From the NCBI GenBank assembly GCA_900767195.1, contig CAAFYG010000120.1:1-24355 (forward strand): a stretch of 24,355 nt of DNA. Reading direction: 5' to 3'. Positions 6,588-13,831 of this stretch are shown here, in pieces. Position 1 is the stretch's first letter. Each line of letters begins with the position of its first letter. The DNA is from Clostridia bacterium (GTDB taxonomy: Bacteria; Bacillota; Clostridia; Christensenellales; Borkfalkiaceae). The notes below the pieces were generated by a model. That model saw only the letters and a program-made list of their open reading frames with translations. It made no database searches and was not told where the DNA came from. The position numbers and the translations under genes are program-made.

Positions 6588-9494
6588 TCAGTCCGCGTCG
6601 GCGGTTTTCGAAAATAAACGATAAAAAATCGAAAACAACACAATGTTGAAGAGATATAAAACGGGGAGAATCACAAAAGTAAATAAATCGCGTACCGAAC
6701 GAAGATCTGCTTTCAAATATACCGCGATCATCGAAGCGAGTACCGTTACAATCACGAAAAGCACGCACGCCGTAACGATATACGGGCATTTTTTCGTTCT
6801 GCGCACTCTCGGTTTATAGCCGCTCGCGTACATGATCGTGCAGATCAGAAACGCAAGGAAACCCACGGCGAACGCAGTAAAGGGGTACAAACCGTTCACT
6901 TGAAGTTTATCGCGCAGGAAAAACGCCGAAAGACTTTCCGCAATCACGATGAAGAAAATCACCATCGCCGCTTTGAAAAGCGTTTTGCCTTTATTGAAAA
7001 ATCCGTTCGCGCCGCTGTTTTCCGAAACGTTCGTTTTTGCAGTCGCGGCGTTTTCGTAATCGTAAGATCCGTTTTTCTGCGCGCTGCCCGCCGTGCGAAG
7101 CCTGATGCCGTCCGCCTGAGCTCTTTCGTTCAAAGCCGAAAAATCATATCCGCTGCGACTGCTTGAAGAATTTGTGTCGTTTTTATAATCGTTCGCAAAA
7201 TCTTGTTCGTAGGGGGCGGGGCGTTGCGCCGGTTGCGCGGGGGGCGGATTTTGCGCTTGCCCCGATCGGCGGGAATCGTAAGAAGAGGGGTTGCCGGTGA
7301 GAGCCGCATATTCCTGTGCGATACGCGCCGCGTTAAATTGTCTGCGCGCTTCGTTGAGGGCGGTTTCTCTGCCTTCCAGTTCGTATTCCTTGTCTTTCAA
7401 AGCCGCTTCGCGCCGCGTTAAATTCGCCGCTTGCTCGCGCACCGCGTTCATCGTCTGCGTGTTTTCTTCTTCCGCGCGCGCCTTTTCCGTTTCGTATTTT
7501 TCTTTTTCTTTCTGCCAGAGTGCCTTTTCCGTGTAGTAATTCTGCCGATCTTCGTCGAAAGCGCGGCGTTCTTCGCCCCAGGCGGTGCGCTCGGCGTGGA
7601 AACGCTGCAAATCTTCGTTGAAAGATTTTAAATCGGCGTTGTACGCGCCGATTTTATCGGCATAATCGAATTGCTGCGTGGAAAGCTCGCCTCGGCGCGC
7701 CGCAAAATCCGATTGTTCGGTTTTTAAGGCTTCTTCGCGCTCGTCAAGATCGCTTTCACGCGAAGAGAGCAGGTTTTCGGTGGAGGAAATATCTTCCTTT
7801 CTCTGCCGAAGGGCGGCTTCGCGTTCGTTGAGGCGGATTTGCCGTTCGTCCAGCTCGTTTTCGCGCTGCAAAAGGGCGTTTTCACGCGATTCGAAATCGG
7901 AAGTTTTATTTTCCACGTCTTTTTCTTTTGTGGAACAAGCGTATTCTCGTTCGGTTAAATCGTACTTTTCTTTTTCGAACGCCGTTTTCAAATCTTCCAG
8001 CGATTTTTTTGCTTCTTCGTAAGCGGTTTTTTCCTGTTCGAAACGCTGCTTTTCCTCCTTGAAATCGTTTTCGGCGATCACAAGCGCGCTCTCCCGATCT
8101 TCAAGCTCTTTTGCGTTTTGCGTGGTCTGTAATTCGGCGGTGCTTGCCAGCGCGGAAAGTTCGGAAATTTTTTGCTCGCGTTCGGCGAGTTCCGCTTCTT
8201 TTTCTTCTAAAGCGCGGCGATTTTCTTCCGCTTCGGCAAGCGTAGAAGCAAGTTCTTTTTGCTTTTCTTCGTTTTCGGCTTCGAGAGCAGCGCGGTCGGA
8301 AGCGGCTTCGGCAAGTTCGCGCTGCATAGACGCAAGCTTTGCTTCCGCCTCGGCGATTTCATTTTGCTGCTGCGATAAAAGAGCGTGCTTATCGTTCAAT
8401 TCGGATTGTTTTTCTTCAAGCTCCGCTTTCTTTTCTTCAAGTTCGGATAAAGCCTTATCCAAAGCCGCAGACTTTTCATCGGCAGCCGACTGAATTTCCG
8501 CGAGTGCTTTCTGTTTCTCGCTTGCAAGTTCGTCCGCCTGAGCATGCGCGCTTTTCAATTCTTCCAATTGTGCCTGCGCGCTGTCCAAGGCGGCCGATTT
8601 TTCGTTTACGCTTGCCTGTAAATCGGAAAGCTCGCGCTGCTTCTCGTTTAAAAGTTTGCGCGCGTCGTTCAGTTCGGCCGAAAGCGCGTCCGTTTCGGCT
8701 GTGTTGTTTCTCGAAGAAAGTTTCAGCCGCTCGATTTCCGTTTGCAGCCGTTCCATATCCCGATTATTTTCTTCCGTTTCTTTGTGAAGGCGTTCGAGTT
8801 TTGCATTGCTTGCCGTAAGCTCGTTTCGTTTTGCCGAAAGTTCGCGTTCTTTTTCCTCTACTTCGTTTTCGAGCTTTTCGATTTTTGCCTTTAAATCGTT
8901 GTAGTCGCTTTTTTGCGAAGAAAGGGCGGAAGTCTGCACGGAAAGCAGCGAACGTTGCCGTTCAAGTTCGGCTTGCAGGTTTTTCAGCGAATTTCTTTCT
9001 TCCGATAGTGCCGTTTCGCGCGCCGTCAGGTTGCGCTTGATGTTTTCAAGCTCTTTCTGCTTTTCCGTAATAAACGAAAAATCGAAATGCTTATCGCCGT
9101 CCGCAATCAGGCTGTCGATAATCGTACGCGAATATTCCCATTCGGAAAGCGATTTTTTCACGAATTCTTTGCCTTCGTCGGTCAAGCGAAAATATTTTCG
9201 TCTGCCGCCGTTAGAAAATTCGCCGTAGTACGAAGCTACGTAGCGCAGCGATTCAAGTCGTTTCAGCGCGCTGTAAAGGGTAGGCTGCTTAATGGAATAT
9301 AAGCCGCCGGTTTTGTTTTCGATCTCGCTTAAAATATCGTAGCCGTACTTGTCGCCGTCGTACAAACTGCGCAGTATAATTGTGTTGATGTGTCCGCGAA
9401 TCAGATCCGAGCTGATCGATAGGCTTTCTTCGCCGCCCGTAATTTTATCGTAATCGTATTCGGATTCGTCGAAAACGTCTTTGGTATCACTCAC
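6588..9494 (-). CDS. PadR-type regulator fused to long coiled coil and four TM helices
   Basis: This 968-residue protein starts at GTG 9494, behind GGGAGG (9509-9504, 9 nt spacing). Residues about 30-113 are a PadR winged-helix domain, with IRGHINTIILRSLYDG, then YGYDILSEIE, PTLYSALKRLE and RRKYFRLTDEGKE. From about 143 to 700 the sequence is nearly continuous heptad-like coiled coil rich in Glu, Lys, Ala, Leu and Arg. Residues about 705-830 are a low-complexity, Pro/Ser/Asn-rich linker. The last 137 residues hold four predicted membrane helices (about 841-860, 871-890, 905-927, 936-960), a basic loop (KPRVRRTKK), and a short tail. I know of no characterised protein with this architecture. 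PadR proteins normally have about 110-200 residues and dimerise through a short C-terminal helix. I infer a membrane-tethered regulator, or a structural protein that reuses a PadR domain. Near-palindromes upstream suggest autoregulation. Confidence 0.9.
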   Translation of the reverse strand: MSDTKDVFDESEYDYDKITGGEESLSISSDLIRGHINTIILRSLYDGDKYGYDILSEIENKTGGLYSIKQPTLYSALKRLESLRYVASYYGEFSNGGRRKYFRLTDEGKEFVKKSLSEWEYSRTIIDSLIADGDKHFDFSFITEKQKELENIKRNLTARETALSEERNSLKNLQAELERQRSLLSVQTSALSSQKSDYNDLKAKIEKLENEVEEKERELSAKRNELTASNAKLERLHKETEENNRDMERLQTEIERLKLSSRNNTAETDALSAELNDARKLLNEKQRELSDLQASVNEKSAALDSAQAQLEELKSAHAQADELASEKQKALAEIQSAADEKSAALDKALSELEEKKAELEEKQSELNDKHALLSQQQNEIAEAEAKLASMQRELAEAASDRAALEAENEEKQKELASTLAEAEENRRALEEKEAELAEREQKISELSALASTAELQTTQNAKELEDRESALVIAENDFKEEKQRFEQEKTAYEEAKKSLEDLKTAFEKEKYDLTEREYACSTKEKDVENKTSDFESRENALLQRENELDERQIRLNEREAALRQRKEDISSTENLLSSRESDLDEREEALKTEQSDFAARRGELSTQQFDYADKIGAYNADLKSFNEDLQRFHAERTAWGEERRAFDEDRQNYYTEKALWQKEKEKYETEKARAEEENTQTMNAVREQAANLTRREAALKDKEYELEGRETALNEARRQFNAARIAQEYAALTGNPSSYDSRRSGQAQNPPPAQPAQRPAPYEQDFANDYKNDTNSSSSRSGYDFSALNERAQADGIRLRTAGSAQKNGSYDYENAATAKTNVSENSGANGFFNKGKTLFKAAMVIFFIVIAESLSAFFLRDKLQVNGLYPFTAFAVGFLAFLICTIMYASGYKPRVRRTKKCPYIVTACVLFVIVTVLASMIAVYLKADLRSVRDLFTFVILPVLYLFNIVLFSIFYRLFSKTADAD

Positions 9495-9526
9495 GCGGTA
9501 GTTCCTCCCATAAAAAATTCTGTACT

Positions 9527-9555
9527 ATGTCACACATAATAATTATGTCTGTCAT
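9527..9555. promoter_or_regulatory. Near-palindromic operator candidate, site A
   Basis: This is a 29-bp element with left half ATGTCACACATAAT and right half ATTATGTCTGTCAT around a central A. The halves match at 12 of 14 positions as an inverted repeat. The core 9534-9548 (ACATAAT-A-ATTATGT) is perfectly palindromic. It lies 33 bp before the PadR gene's start codon. PadR regulators typically bind ATGT/ACAT inverted repeats, often controlling their own gene. Confidence 0.7.
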
Positions 9556-9580
9556 AATAATAAATCCCTAAAAAAGTGTT

Positions 9581-9609
9581 ATGTCACGCATAATTATTTT
9601 GTCTGACAT
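9581..9609. promoter_or_regulatory. Near-palindromic operator candidate, site B
   Basis: This 29-bp element matches site A at 25 of 29 positions and starts exactly 54 bp from it, about five helical turns, so both sit on the same DNA face. Its halves are ATGTCACGCATAAT and ATTTTGTCTGACAT (11 of 14 as an inverted repeat). A partial third copy, TATGTCTGT, lies at 9639-9647. Together with site A it occupies the region where the minus-strand promoter must be, although I cannot place that promoter's boxes with confidence. Confidence 0.7.
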
Positions 9610-9806
9610 AGCAATTTTATGCGATTTACATGACGGTTTATGTCTGTAAACGGCAATAATTTGTATGACGTAAATATTATATCACAACGAAAAGTAATTG
9701 TCAACGATACGCGCGGGAAAAACGCAGAAAAAGGCATAAAAATTGCAAATAAAATAGAAAAGCCGTCGAAAATCGCAGGAAAAATGCGTTTCTCGCCGCA
9801 ACCGAG
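9610..9806. other. A/T-rich divergent intergenic region, remainder
   Basis: The gap between the PadR gene (start 9494) and the thioesterase (9845) is 350 nt. Beyond the two operator candidates and the thioesterase promoter, this part holds the partial operator half (9639-9647), an imperfect TTTACA...TGTAAA inverted pair (about 9625-9650), and ATGACGTAAATATTATATCA near 9664. I see no open reading frame with a ribosome binding site and no convincing RNA structure. Confidence 0.5.
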
Positions 9807-9835
9807 TTGACATTTTCGTTTTTATCCTGTATAAT
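9807..9835 (+). promoter_or_regulatory. Consensus sigma-A promoter of the seven-gene unit
   Basis: TTGACA (9807-9812) and TATAAT (9830-9835) are both perfect and separated by the optimal 17 nt. It is the only clear promoter I see before the gene run from 9845 to 16923. The first start codon lies only 10 nt past the -10 box, so the mRNA should have no leader or one of a few bases. Confidence 0.9.
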
Positions 9836-9844
9836 AAAGGCGTT

Positions 9845-10642
9845 ATGGCAAGGTATAGGTGTAAAGAAAAATATAAGACGGATTTTTGCGACTCGGATTT
9901 TAAAGACGAGTTGAAAGTATCCGCGCTTTTATCGCGTTTTGAAAGTATTGCTTCAAAGAGTGCGGAAGAGCTTGGTTTCGGCTATAATTATTTAAGAGCG
10001 CACGGCTATGCGTTTTTTCTTGCCGAGATTCGCTGCGAGCTTTTTCGCGCCGTGCCGCTTTACGAAACGCTTACGTTACACACCTGGCCAACGCCTCCTT
10101 CGTATGTGGTATTCGGCAGAGAATTTGAGGGATACGGCGAAAACGGCGAAAAAGTTTTGGTTGCCACTTCGCGCTGGTGCGCGGTAGATTTTGCTACGGG
10201 GAAACTGCTCACGCCGAAAGCTTTTCCCGAACAGGATTATAAAAACGCGGAAATTTACAGCGCCGTGCTTTCCGGCGCGCCGCAAGGCAAAACGGCGAAA
10301 ATTTCTCCCGAAGACGGCGAAAAGAAATTCGAAATCAAAATCGCCAATTCGGAATACGATCATAATTTGCACGTGAATAATACGCGCTATGCCGATTATT
10401 GTCTGAATTGTTTTTCCGTGGCGGAGCTTACCCGAAAATCGGTGCGTTCGTTTTCGATTTCTTACGTGAAGCAATGCAAAGAGGGAGAAACTCTCGCGTT
10501 CTATCGTAAAGACGAAGAGTCGAGATCGTTGATTTGCGGCTACAACGAGCGCGGCGAAAACGTGGTGCGCGCCGAATTTTCATTTGCGCCGCGAAAATTT
10601 TGCACGCGTGAAAGCGATATAAAAAACGAGGCGGATCAATGA
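9845..10642 (+). CDS. Acyl-ACP thioesterase
   Basis: Enzymes of this family hydrolyse acyl-ACP to free fatty acid and ACP, ending chain elongation in the cytoplasm. The 265-residue length fits two hotdog domains. The N-terminal one begins with the typical D-x-x-x-E-L-x-x-S-x-L-L-x-x-F pattern. The catalytic signature is at 172-182: D172-H-N174-L-H176-V-N-N-T-R-Y, matching the Asp-Asn-His arrangement of bacterial and plant FatA/FatB enzymes. ATG 9845 is the only early in-frame ATG and the full domain requires it, yet it lies 10 nt after the -10 box. AAAGG at 9836-9840 would not be transcribed, so translation is probably leaderless. It overlaps the next gene by 4 nt (ATGA), implying translational coupling. 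Chain-length preference cannot be predicted. Confidence 0.9.
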   Translation: MARYRCKEKYKTDFCDSDFKDELKVSALLSRFESIASKSAEELGFGYNYLRAHGYAFFLAEIRCELFRAVPLYETLTLHTWPTPPSYVVFGREFEGYGENGEKVLVATSRWCAVDFATGKLLTPKAFPEQDYKNAEIYSAVLSGAPQGKTAKISPEDGEKKFEIKIANSEYDHNLHVNNTRYADYCLNCFSVAELTRKSVRSFSISYVKQCKEGETLAFYRKDEESRSLICGYNERGENVVRAEFSFAPRKFCTRESDIKNEADQ

Positions 10643-11928
10643 GAAAAAACGGCGTAGCGAGAACGTTTGAAATTCTCGGCGAACGTAACGCCGCGAACGT
10701 CTTAAACGGCAACGGCAACGGCGGCGCAAGAGGCGCGAAGGGTGCAGGCGGTATAAGCGCCGAAAGCGAGGAAAGCGAAGAGTTCGGCGCATACGAAAAT
10801 CGCGCGCTTGCCGATGGATTTTCATACGAAAAGCCGCCGTACAGCCGGTTGTCTCCGCCGGGCGCGATTTATTGCAGACCGCCTGCGGAATCTGCGTTTA
10901 TCACGGAAGGCAATCCTTTTAAGCCGTATTATCATGCGGTATCGGAAACGGCGGCGAAAAAAGACAAAGCAAAAGCGGTTTTCTTTCTGAACGGCGAAGA
11001 GAAGCCGTTTTCGGCGAAAGAAAAGGAAAATTGCGATAAAAGATTGAAAGAGCTTTTTGCCGATCTGAAAATCGGTAAAAACGAGATGGCGATTTTCACA
11101 AACGACGCTATGCCTTCAAAAATCGTTTCCCGCAGGTACAAATATGCGATCGGCGGATATCCTTGCGAACTCGATTTTTTTCTGCGCATTCCTCTCAAGG
11201 TGAAAAACCCGGAATCCGAAAGCGAAAATACAAAATGTCACGCGCTTTCTTATCGACAACTTTTAATGCTCACCGACGCGCGGATTTCCGCGCAAATGCT
11301 GAAAAAAATGCTCGAAAGCTTTTCGGGCGATCCGCTCGGCTTTAAAAACGAAACGTTCGGCGGCGAAGTATTCGGCGCGGCGGCGTTTCTTTCGAGCATG
11401 CGCGCCGAGAATTTCCCGATCGACGCGGCGGACGCCGAGTATTTCAAGGCTTTTCGCCTGATCCGATCCGTGTTGACCGATTTTCTTTGCTATGCCGCCG
11501 AAGCGAGCGGCGAAAAGCCGGTGCGGGTGACGGTGAGCGGAGCGAAATCCGCGCGGGAAGCAAGCGAAGCGGCCACGGCGTTTGCGCAAAGGGCTTCCGT
11601 ATCTGAAAGCCTGAATGCGGGGCGGCTCGATCCGTTCGCGGTGATCGAAGCGCTCGGCGCGGCGGGGGTTGAAAGCATAGAAACGGCAAACGTATATCTT
11701 GCTTCGCCGAACAAGAAAATCTGCGTGTTATACGGCGGAAACCCGTTGTTTCCGAATCCGCAGGCGCAGTCGGCAATTCTTTCCGGGCGCGGCGCGCAAC
11801 TGCAAGCGGATCTCGGCGCAGGGAATTATTCGTACTCTGCCTGTATCTATCTGAAAGGAAAAGCGATGCAAGCGGAAAAAGCGATGCAAGCGGAAAAAGC
11901 AATACAAGCGCAAAATACAAAAATCTAA
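10639..11928 (+). CDS. Hypothetical protein coupled to the thioesterase
   Basis: The 429-residue protein begins at ATG 10639, overlapping the thioesterase stop. I recognise no family. Residues about 23-40 are Gly/Asn/Ala-rich and 40-50 are Glu/Ser-rich, so the N terminus is probably disordered. The middle (about 95-290) is mixed alpha/beta and includes NGEEKPFSAKEKENCDKRL. There are no membrane helices and no signal peptide. A segment near 273-305 (FRLIRSVLTDFLCYAAEASGEK, then VRVTVS) faintly recalls the N-box region of histidine-kinase ATPase domains, but the glycine boxes are not visible, so I do not call it. The C terminus contains three copies of a six-residue unit (AMQAEK, AMQAEK, AIQAQN) from an 18-bp DNA repeat. 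Intact frame and tight coupling support a real gene of unknown role. Confidence 0.75.
   Translation: MRKNGVARTFEILGERNAANVLNGNGNGGARGAKGAGGISAESEESEEFGAYENRALADGFSYEKPPYSRLSPPGAIYCRPPAESAFITEGNPFKPYYHAVSETAAKKDKAKAVFFLNGEEKPFSAKEKENCDKRLKELFADLKIGKNEMAIFTNDAMPSKIVSRRYKYAIGGYPCELDFFLRIPLKVKNPESESENTKCHALSYRQLLMLTDARISAQMLKKMLESFSGDPLGFKNETFGGEVFGAAAFLSSMRAENFPIDAADAEYFKAFRLIRSVLTDFLCYAAEASGEKPVRVTVSGAKSAREASEAATAFAQRASVSESLNAGRLDPFAVIEALGAAGVESIETANVYLASPNKKICVLYGGNPLFPNPQAQSAILSGRGAQLQADLGAGNYSYSACIYLKGKAMQAEKAMQAEKAIQAQNTKI
11863..11916 (+). repeat. 18-bp in-frame tandem repeat, three copies
   Basis: GCGATGCAAGCGGAAAAA occurs at 11863-11880 and 11881-11898 perfectly, with a diverged third copy at 11899-11916. 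It encodes the Ala-Met-Gln-Ala-Glu-Lys repeats at the end of the hypothetical protein and ends four codons before its stop. The length, divisible by three, keeps the frame. Copy number may vary between strains. Confidence 0.85.
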
Positions 11929-11936
11929 AATAAAGC

Positions 11937-11953
11937 TCCCGCAAACGGCGGGA
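11937..11953 (+). other. Intergenic hairpin before the two-TM gene
   Basis: TCCCGC (11937-11942) and GCGGGA (11948-11953) form a perfect 6-bp stem with a 5-nt loop. No T-run follows. The ribosome binding site of the next gene starts directly after it (AAGGAA, 11955-11960). It could be an mRNA processing or stability element within the transcript rather than a terminator. Confidence 0.4.
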
Positions 11954-11967
11954 AAAGGAAATTCGGA

Positions 11968-12609
11968 ATGGACATTTTATACGAAGAGAGCGCGGTGAAT
12001 TCAAACGCGCAGAAAGCCGAAAAAAGGTACAGAATCATCAATATTTTTTCCAAATTTTTTGGCGTGCTTGCGATTATTTTCGCGGTAATTTTGTTTTTCA
12101 ATCTGCTCACGTTTTTATTTTCGTTCAAAGGAATGACTGCGGAGAACAGAGGCTCGGCGATTGCGCTTTTGGTGCTGCTTCTTTTTCTCACGACGCTTTT
12201 CGGCGGACCGTGGCTCGCCTGCTATCTTTTAAAGCGCAGAACGAATTTAAGCTACGATTATACGTTCGTTTCGGGCGAACTTCGCATATCGAAAGTATTC
12301 AACGTAAACCGCAGAAAATTTCTGTACAAAATTCAGCCGGAAAGCATTTTAAAACTCGGCGACGCGGATAGCCCGTCCTTCGCGCGCGTCTGCGCCGATC
12401 CCACGTGCAAACAGGTGGTATGCACGCCGAACACAGAGCCTGCGGAAGGCAAATTCTTTTTGTATATCCAGACGAGCGAACCGATCGGCAAGCGCGTGTA
12501 CATTCTCGAATGCAGGGAAGAGTTGCTCGTGAATATTTTAAAATTCGTAAAGCGCGGGATTCTCGAAAGCGACTACGTAATGCAGGAAAAGAAAAAATCG
12601 CAGCGCTGA
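11968..12609 (+). CDS. Two-TM membrane protein, DUF6106-like
   Basis: This 213-residue protein starts at ATG 11968 behind AAGGAA (7 nt spacing). Two membrane helices lie at about residues 27-53 and 64-88, with a short outside loop. A C-terminal cytoplasmic domain of about 120 residues follows. That domain opens with LSYDYTFVSGELRISKVFNVNRRKFL. The Y-x-Y-x-F-x-x-G-E-L pattern followed by a basic RRK resembles Clostridia proteins annotated as DUF6106, but I recall this family only from its motif, so the name is tentative. A stretch with C-x4-C-x3-V-x-C at about 142-152 could be a metal or redox site. It lies 39 nt after the previous gene in the same unit. Function unknown. Confidence 0.7.
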   Translation: MDILYEESAVNSNAQKAEKRYRIINIFSKFFGVLAIIFAVILFFNLLTFLFSFKGMTAENRGSAIALLVLLLFLTTLFGGPWLACYLLKRRTNLSYDYTFVSGELRISKVFNVNRRKFLYKIQPESILKLGDADSPSFARVCADPTCKQVVCTPNTEPAEGKFFLYIQTSEPIGKRVYILECREELLVNILKFVKRGILESDYVMQEKKKSQR

Positions 12610-12634
12610 TTAATGAAAGCGGCGTAGATAACAG

Positions 12635-12668
12635 CAAATTAAAGCAATTTACAAATTAAAGCAATTTA
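12635..12668. repeat. Perfect 17-bp tandem duplication
   Basis: CAAATTAAAGCAATTTA occurs twice in direct succession (12635-12651 and 12652-12668) without a mismatch. It occupies almost half of the 78-nt gap before the cysteine desulfurase gene. Each unit is itself a weak inverted repeat (AAATT...AATTT). Confidence 0.9.
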
Positions 12669-12687
12669 AAACACAGGAAAAAGCGGT

Positions 12688-13818
12688 ATGATTTATATGG
12701 ACAACGCCGCCACAACAAAGCCGGACGAAGAAAGCGCGGCGCGGGCGATCGTATATCTGAAAGAAAAATATTTCAATCCTTCGGGCATGTACAAAGAAGG
12801 ATTTTCCCTTTCCCGCGAGCTGAAATCGGCCCGCGAAAAACTCGTTGAGTATATCGCCGATCCCGCCGCATACGATTTAACGTTTACATCGTGCGGCACG
12901 GAAGCGGATAACACGGCGGTGTTCGGCTATGCAAGGCGGGGCAACGCGATCACCTCGGCGGGCGAACACTCGGCGATTCTATCGCCGTTCGCCGAGCTGA
13001 AAAACAGGGGAATTGCCGAAACGCGCTTTGTGCCGCTCGAAAAAGACGGGCAGGTGAACGCAGAAAAACTGCTTGATCTCATCGACGAAAAAACAACGTT
13101 TGTATCGGTGATGCACGTCAATAACGAAACGGGCGCGATCAACGATATCAACGCGATCGCAAAGCGCGTGAAAGCGAAAAATCCGCGAGTGATTTTTCAC
13201 AGCGACGGCGTGCAATCTTACGGAAAAATTCCCTTCCGTCTCGGAAGAGAAATAGATTTATATTCTCTCAGCGCGCATAAAATCGGCGGCTTGAAAGGCA
13301 CGGGCGCGCTGATCCGCAAAAAAACGTTGCCGATCCGCCCGTATCTTTTCGGCGGCGGACAGGAAAACGGGTGGCGCAGCGGCACGGAAAACGTGTTCGG
13401 CGTCAAAACGCTCGAATACGCGGCGGAAAAAAAATTCGCTTCGCTCGAAGCCGATTACGCGCGGCTGAGCGAATACCGCGAAACGTTGTTTTCCGCGCTC
13501 GATAAAGATATTTTCGTCCGCATTTCGCCAAAGAACGGATCGCCGTATATTTTAACGGTTTCCGCGCGCGGACTTCGCGGTGAAATTCTCCTGCACATGG
13601 CCGACGACAAAGGGCTTATTCTCGGCACGGGATCGGCGTGTTCCTCCAACGCAAAAACGAGATATTCGCACGTTGCGCTCGCGTGCGGGTACGATCATGA
13701 AACGGCGGACGGCATTTTGCGGCTGAGCTTTTCGTCCGCCACAAAAAAAGACGAAATCGAAGAAGCGGCAAAAATTATAAACGCCTGCGCGCGCGAGCTT
13801 GTTTCAAGAACGAAATAA
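12688..13818 (+). CDS. Cysteine desulfurase (NifS/IscS family)
   Basis: This PLP enzyme takes sulfur from L-cysteine as a persulfide, leaving alanine, and hands it to acceptor proteins. The 376-residue protein begins with MDNAATT. His94 lies in AGEHSA, Asp173 and Gln176 in HSDGVQS, and the PLP-binding Lys198 in SAHK. The persulfide Cys318 lies in GTGSACSS, in a long loop as in group I enzymes. The start at ATG 12688 follows AGGAAA. It precedes thiI by only 13 nt. That pairing in Firmicutes identifies a desulfurase devoted to ThiI (like Bacillus NifZ) rather than to Fe-S cluster assembly. No scaffold gene such as iscU or sufU is nearby, which agrees. Confidence 0.95.
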   Translation: MIYMDNAATTKPDEESAARAIVYLKEKYFNPSGMYKEGFSLSRELKSAREKLVEYIADPAAYDLTFTSCGTEADNTAVFGYARRGNAITSAGEHSAILSPFAELKNRGIAETRFVPLEKDGQVNAEKLLDLIDEKTTFVSVMHVNNETGAINDINAIAKRVKAKNPRVIFHSDGVQSYGKIPFRLGREIDLYSLSAHKIGGLKGTGALIRKKTLPIRPYLFGGGQENGWRSGTENVFGVKTLEYAAEKKFASLEADYARLSEYRETLFSALDKDIFVRISPKNGSPYILTVSARGLRGEILLHMADDKGLILGTGSACSSNAKTRYSHVALACGYDHETADGILRLSFSSATKKDEIEEAAKIINACARELVSRTK

Positions 13819-13831
13819 CGGGATTTACATT

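Noticed and set aside
7678..9302. Several plus-strand open frames inside the PadR-coil gene, Ser/Ala/Phe-rich
   Set aside because: They are antisense to the Glu/Lys/Ala coiled-coil codons, which read as Ser, Phe and Ala on the other strand. They lack ribosome binding sites.
10639..11928. Histidine kinase ATPase domain in the hypothetical protein
   Set aside because: Only a vague N-box-like helix is visible; no H-box and no DxGxG or GxGxG motifs were found.
11444..12004. Minus-strand frame of 186 codons opposite the hypothetical gene
   Set aside because: It is Arg/Pro/Ser-rich, as expected for a shadow of GC-rich coding sequence, has no ribosome binding site, and overlaps two well-supported plus-strand genes.
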